This document shows, piece after piece, positions 7,147 through 9,338 of a stretch of DNA of 9,338 nucleotides. Positions within the stretch are counted from its first letter, which is position 1. Each line of letters opens with the position of its first letter. The position numbers and the translations under genes were made by a program. This DNA comes from Thermococcus sp. (GTDB lineage: Archaea > Methanobacteriota_B > Thermococci > Thermococcales > Thermococcaceae): assembly GCA_011050175.1 (NCBI GenBank), contig DRGF01000143.1:1-9338 (forward strand), read 5' to 3'. The notes beneath the pieces are model-generated. The model saw only the letters and a program-made list of their open reading frames with translations, did not search any database and was not told the DNA's origin.

Positions 7147-7162
7147 TAAAGGCTTTTAAACC
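7147..7162. promoter_or_regulatory. Shared divergent TATA region (TTTAAA core at 7155-7160)
   Basis: The palindromic TTTAAA core reads CTTTTAAA on the plus strand, preceded by a GTAAAGG BRE-like element, and TTTAAAAG on the minus strand, preceded by AAGGGCAGG. It is placed about right for both divergent genes: predicted starts lie near 7184 (plus) and 7129 (minus). Either one palindromic TATA serves both, or only one direction is active. Positions follow consensus spacing. Confidence 0.5.
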
Positions 7163-7182
7163 TGCCCTTCTTACTATATGTG

Positions 7183-8028
7183 ATGAAAATGTCTATCAGG
7201 ATGAAATTCCTGGTTCTCCTTGGAGTTCTACTTTCATTGATGACACTTCTGTTAAGGTACAGCGTCGGAACAGAAGAGCTGGAAAAAAGTTCTGCGTCGT
7301 TAATAGGCCTTCTCGTGATTGCCGCCGCCATAGTTTCGGCGTTGATTATTGTCTTTATCCTCCTCAGCTGGCGAGACCCATCTTCCAGGTGGGAATTTAA
7401 AGTCTCGTATTCGATTTCGTGGATTGCAGTTTTTATTGGGCTTCTGGGATATTATTTTGTTCTCTTTGTTATGGGTCAAACGAAGACCCCGCCCCCATCC
7501 AACTCCTCCCTTAACGCCACCATCAACCACACTTCTGCGGGTGGGCCTGTGCTCCCGCAATACAACGTCACCCCTACAAACGCGACCTCCACGGTTTCCC
7601 CTCCGACGACATATCTGCTCTACGCGTTCGTCATGGTTTTCATAGCAGGTGCGGCTTACTTTGTGGCTGCCTACTACCGCGATGCCCTCAAGAAAAGGAA
7701 GCTCCGGGAGATGAGGCGCAGGGCCGAGCTTTTCGACAGAAAGGTGGGGGAGCTGGGTCTTGACATGTTCAGCGACCCGAGGGAGGCCATCATTGGGATA
7801 TACAAGAACGCCGTCCTCTGGCTTGAGGTGCTCGGCGTTCCGTACAGGGAAAGCTGGACCCACTGGGAGCACGCGGAGAGGGTTCAGGTTTTCAGGGAGC
7901 CTTTCAGGGGCCTAACTGAACTCTTTGAGAAGGCAAAGTACGCCCCCGAGAAGGTCACGTGGGAAGATGCCGAGAGGGCCCTTGAGCTGTACAGAGCGAT
8001 GCGGGGTGCGCTGAATGAGGGTGCATAG
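7183..8028 (+). CDS. Four-pass membrane protein with cytoplasmic DUF4129 domain and glycosylation-rich outer loop
   Basis: About 281 residues. Hydrophobic segments at about 8-26, 40-63, 77-98 and 144-166 (counting from GTG 7180) and the positive-inside rule place both termini in the cytoplasm. The loop between segments 3 and 4 (99-143) is outside, rich in Pro/Ser/Thr, with five N-X-S/T sequons. After the basic stretch KKRKLREMRRR comes a DUF4129-like domain (about 180-276), with DPREAIIGIYKNAVLWLEVLGVPYRES and a final AERALELYRAMRG helix. DUF4129 proteins often lie beside MoxR ATPases, DUF58 and transglutaminase-like genes, as seems to be the case here. Start choice is uncertain: GTG 7180, ATG 7183, ATG 7189 and ATG 7201 are all in frame, none has a good ribosome binding site, and the TATA spacing puts the transcript start near 7184. 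The mRNA may therefore be leaderless or nearly so. The biochemical role is unknown. Confidence 0.8.
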   Translation: MKMSIRMKFLVLLGVLLSLMTLLLRYSVGTEELEKSSASLIGLLVIAAAIVSALIIVFILLSWRDPSSRWEFKVSYSISWIAVFIGLLGYYFVLFVMGQTKTPPPSNSSLNATINHTSAGGPVLPQYNVTPTNATSTVSPPTTYLLYAFVMVFIAGAAYFVAAYYRDALKKRKLREMRRRAELFDRKVGELGLDMFSDPREAIIGIYKNAVLWLEVLGVPYRESWTHWEHAERVQVFREPFRGLTELFEKAKYAPEKVTWEDAERALELYRAMRGALNEGA

Positions 8029-8467
8029 ACTAGTTGTCGTCGTCAGTGCTGCACTGATTGTGGTGTCCACCTTCATGGGCTCTTACGTGGTTAGATGGCT
8101 GGCCGTCCTCTTCTTGGGAGCCTTTTTGGGGGCTTTTCTCTTTGGACTTGAGATGAGAGTATCGAGACCCCGGCTGAAACGCCGGGAGGGTGTGGAAAGA
8201 AAGACCGAGGTGGACAGGGTTACTGCCCTCATACGGCGGGCCAAAACCGGCAAAGTCGCCCGCTCGCTGATTGAGGAGAGCATAGTGCACATCTACGCGA
8301 CCCTTTCCGATGACTACAACTCAACCTACCGCTCACTCCTTTCCGAGCCCAACGAAGCGCTGAAGGCCCTCCGCTCGGAGGGGGACTTTCTGGACAACCT
8401 TGAGAAGGCCCTTGAGATTGTGGAGGCTGATTTGAATGAAAGTGGGGGAAATACACGAGAAAGGTAG
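8015..8467 (+). CDS. Small two-pass membrane protein with cytoplasmic helical domain, MoxR operon
   Basis: 150 residues, unrecognised. Two hydrophobic segments form a hairpin at about 5-22 and 24-46 with a very short turn. A basic stretch (RPRLKRREG) follows, then about 90 mostly helical, charged cytoplasmic residues, including [31 protein letters not shown]. The ATG at 8015 is preceded by GGGGTG (8003-8008) at 6 nt and overlaps the end of the DUF4129 gene by 14 nt. Its own end overlaps the MoxR gene by 32 nt. Double overlap means tight co-expression, so it probably works with MoxR and the DUF4129 protein at the membrane. GTG 8021 is a second possible start. No signal peptide, catalytic motif or Cys pair is seen. 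Confidence 0.82.
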   Translation: MRVHRLVVVVSAALIVVSTFMGSYVVRWLAVLFLGAFLGAFLFGLEMRVSRPRLKRREGVERKTEVDRVTALIRRAKTGKVARSLIEESIVHIYATLSDDYNSTYRSLLSEPNEALKALRSEGDFLDNLEKALEIVEADLNESGGNTRER

Positions 8468-9338
8468 CGCTGTCCTTGGAGAGGTAAAGAAGGCGATAGT
8501 TGGAAAGGACGAGGTGCTGCGGCTTATACTGACAACGATACTTGCAGACGGCCACATCCTGTTGGAGGATTTACCCGGGCTTGCAAAGACCCTGATGGCC
8601 AAGAGCTTTGCAAAGGCCCTCGGCGTCCAGTTCACCCGCGTCCAGTTCACTCCCGACCTTCTCCCGAGCGACATACTCGGAGTTTCCGTGTTCAACCAGA
8701 AGACGCTTGAGTTCGAGTTCAGGAAGGGCCCGGTGTTCACCAACATCCTCCTCGCTGACGAGATAAACCGTGCCCCGCCGAAGACGCAGTCAGCGCTGCT
8801 TGAGGCTATGCAGGAGAGGCAGGTTACGATAGAAGGCAACACCTACAGGCTTCCAAAACCCTTCATAGTTATAGCCACGCAGAACCCGATAGAGCAGGAG
8901 GGAACTTACCCTCTCCCGGAGGCCCAGCTCGACCGCTTCCTCGTCCGCCTGCGTGTCGGCTACCCCTCAAAAGAGGAGGAAAAGGAGATACTCCGCAGGA
9001 GGATGGCGCGGAAGAAGGAGGAGGTTGATGTAACGTCGGTCCTTACGCCCGAAGAGGTTGTTGAGATGCAGAGGGCGGTCGAGGATGTCTACGTCAGCGA
9101 CGCCATACTGGAGTACATAACCGACATCGTTACTGCAACGCGAGAAGACAGGAAGGAAATTGAGGTTGGCGCGTCTCCGAGGGGGAGCCTTGCCCTGCTC
9201 AAGCTCTCCAGAGCCTATGCAGCCCTAAAAGGCAGGGACTACGTGATTCCGGACGACGTTAAGGCCGTTGCAGTCCCGGCGCTGAGCCACAGGCTCATCC
9301 TCAAGCGCGAGCTGTGGTACACCAAGGTGAGCCAGGAG
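8436..9338 (+). CDS. moxR: MoxR-family AAA+ ATPase (3' partial)
   Basis: 301 residues are present and the frame is open at the right edge; family members are usually about 310-330 residues, so only a short C-terminus is missing. MoxR proteins are cytoplasmic AAA+ chaperone-like ATPases that remodel or activate partner proteins, often through von Willebrand A domain (DUF58-linked) partners. Visible motifs: Walker A variant EDLPGLAKT (44-52), where Asp takes the place of the first Gly; Walker [10 protein letters not shown] (104-112, Asp108/Glu109); the conserved [18 protein letters not shown] helix; sensor 1 IATQNP (146-151) followed by [10 protein letters not shown] with the Arg finger region; and sensor 2 ASPRGSLAL (Arg249). 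The ATG at 8436 has GGAGG (8422-8426) 9 nt upstream; GTG 8442 is an alternative. Overlap with the previous gene implies an operon. A DUF58 gene is the expected next neighbour. Confidence 0.92.
   Translation, partial: MKVGEIHEKGSAVLGEVKKAIVGKDEVLRLILTTILADGHILLEDLPGLAKTLMAKSFAKALGVQFTRVQFTPDLLPSDILGVSVFNQKTLEFEFRKGPVFTNILLADEINRAPPKTQSALLEAMQERQVTIEGNTYRLPKPFIVIATQNPIEQEGTYPLPEAQLDRFLVRLRVGYPSKEEEKEILRRRMARKKEEVDVTSVLTPEEVVEMQRAVEDVYVSDAILEYITDIVTATREDRKEIEVGASPRGSLALLKLSRAYAALKGRDYVIPDDVKAVAVPALSHRLILKRELWYTKVSQE

Noticed and set aside
7180..7186. GTGATGA, matching a C box of a C/D guide RNA
   Set aside because: No properly spaced D box (CTGA) or D'/C' pair follows; it is the start-codon cluster of the DUF4129 gene.
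7300..7872. 190-codon minus-strand frame within the DUF4129 gene
   Set aside because: Low-complexity antisense product with no domain, opposite a gene with consistent topology and domain.
8169..8186. Perfect 6-bp G+C hairpin with 6-nt loop
   Set aside because: It is inside the small membrane protein gene with no T tract after it; likely chance in GC-rich coding sequence.
8625..8650. Direct repeat GTCCAGTTCAC, 15 nt apart
   Set aside because: It encodes the VQFTRVQFT stretch normal for MoxR proteins; codon reuse rather than a DNA element.
1..9338. CRISPR arrays, insertion sequences, tRNA/rRNA genes
   Set aside because: No spaced repeats, transposase motifs, terminal inverted repeats or tRNA-like cloverleaf sequence were seen; the only mobile element is the intein.

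Overview
The window looks like chromosomal DNA of a hyperthermophilic euryarchaeon of the order Thermococcales, most likely Thermococcus. The evidence is GGTGA-type ribosome binding sites, frequent GTG starts, a class 2 (Ala1) intein at the KlbA site, an archaeal FKBP with an insert-in-flap domain, a DUF2118-type archaeal protein, and archaeal BRE/TATA promoters. The genus is inferred from sequence character, not from a search.

Region 1 (1-6043, plus strand) is a compact operon for an archaeal type IV pilus / Tad-like secretion machine. It contains the C-terminal part of a probably extracytoplasmic beta-rich protein of unknown function, a KlbA/TadA-type secretion ATPase interrupted by a 522-residue intein, and two TadC-like polytopic membrane platform proteins. 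Junctions are 6 nt, 11 nt and a 4-8 nt Shine-Dalgarno-containing junction, so the genes are probably co-transcribed and translationally coupled. The ATPase should power assembly through the two platform proteins, and the first protein may be a substrate or surface component. The intein interrupts the His box of the ATPase between Gly458 and Cys981, so the motor can only be active after protein splicing.

Region 2 (6035-7121, minus strand) holds two small genes convergent with the pilus operon: an FKBP-type peptidyl-prolyl isomerase/chaperone and a DUF2118-type protein with a biotinyl/lipoyl-carrier-like C-terminus. Each has a recognisable archaeal TATA element. The FKBP gene overlaps the end of the second tadC gene by 9 bp, tail to tail.

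Region 3 (7183-9338, plus strand) begins a second operon that runs off the right edge. It has a four-pass membrane protein with a cytoplasmic DUF4129 domain and an Asn-glycosylation-rich outer loop, a small two-pass membrane protein of unknown function, and a MoxR-family AAA+ ATPase that lacks only its last residues. MoxR and DUF4129 genes commonly cluster with DUF58 and transglutaminase-like genes, which would be expected downstream. The first gene shares an approximately palindromic TATA region with the divergent DUF2118-type gene.

I do not see a wholly undescribed system. The strongest items are the Ala1 intein in the ATPase with its non-His penultimate residue and its embedded homing endonuclease with an extra helix-turn-helix-like domain, the shared divergent promoter, and the uncharacterised partners in both operons.
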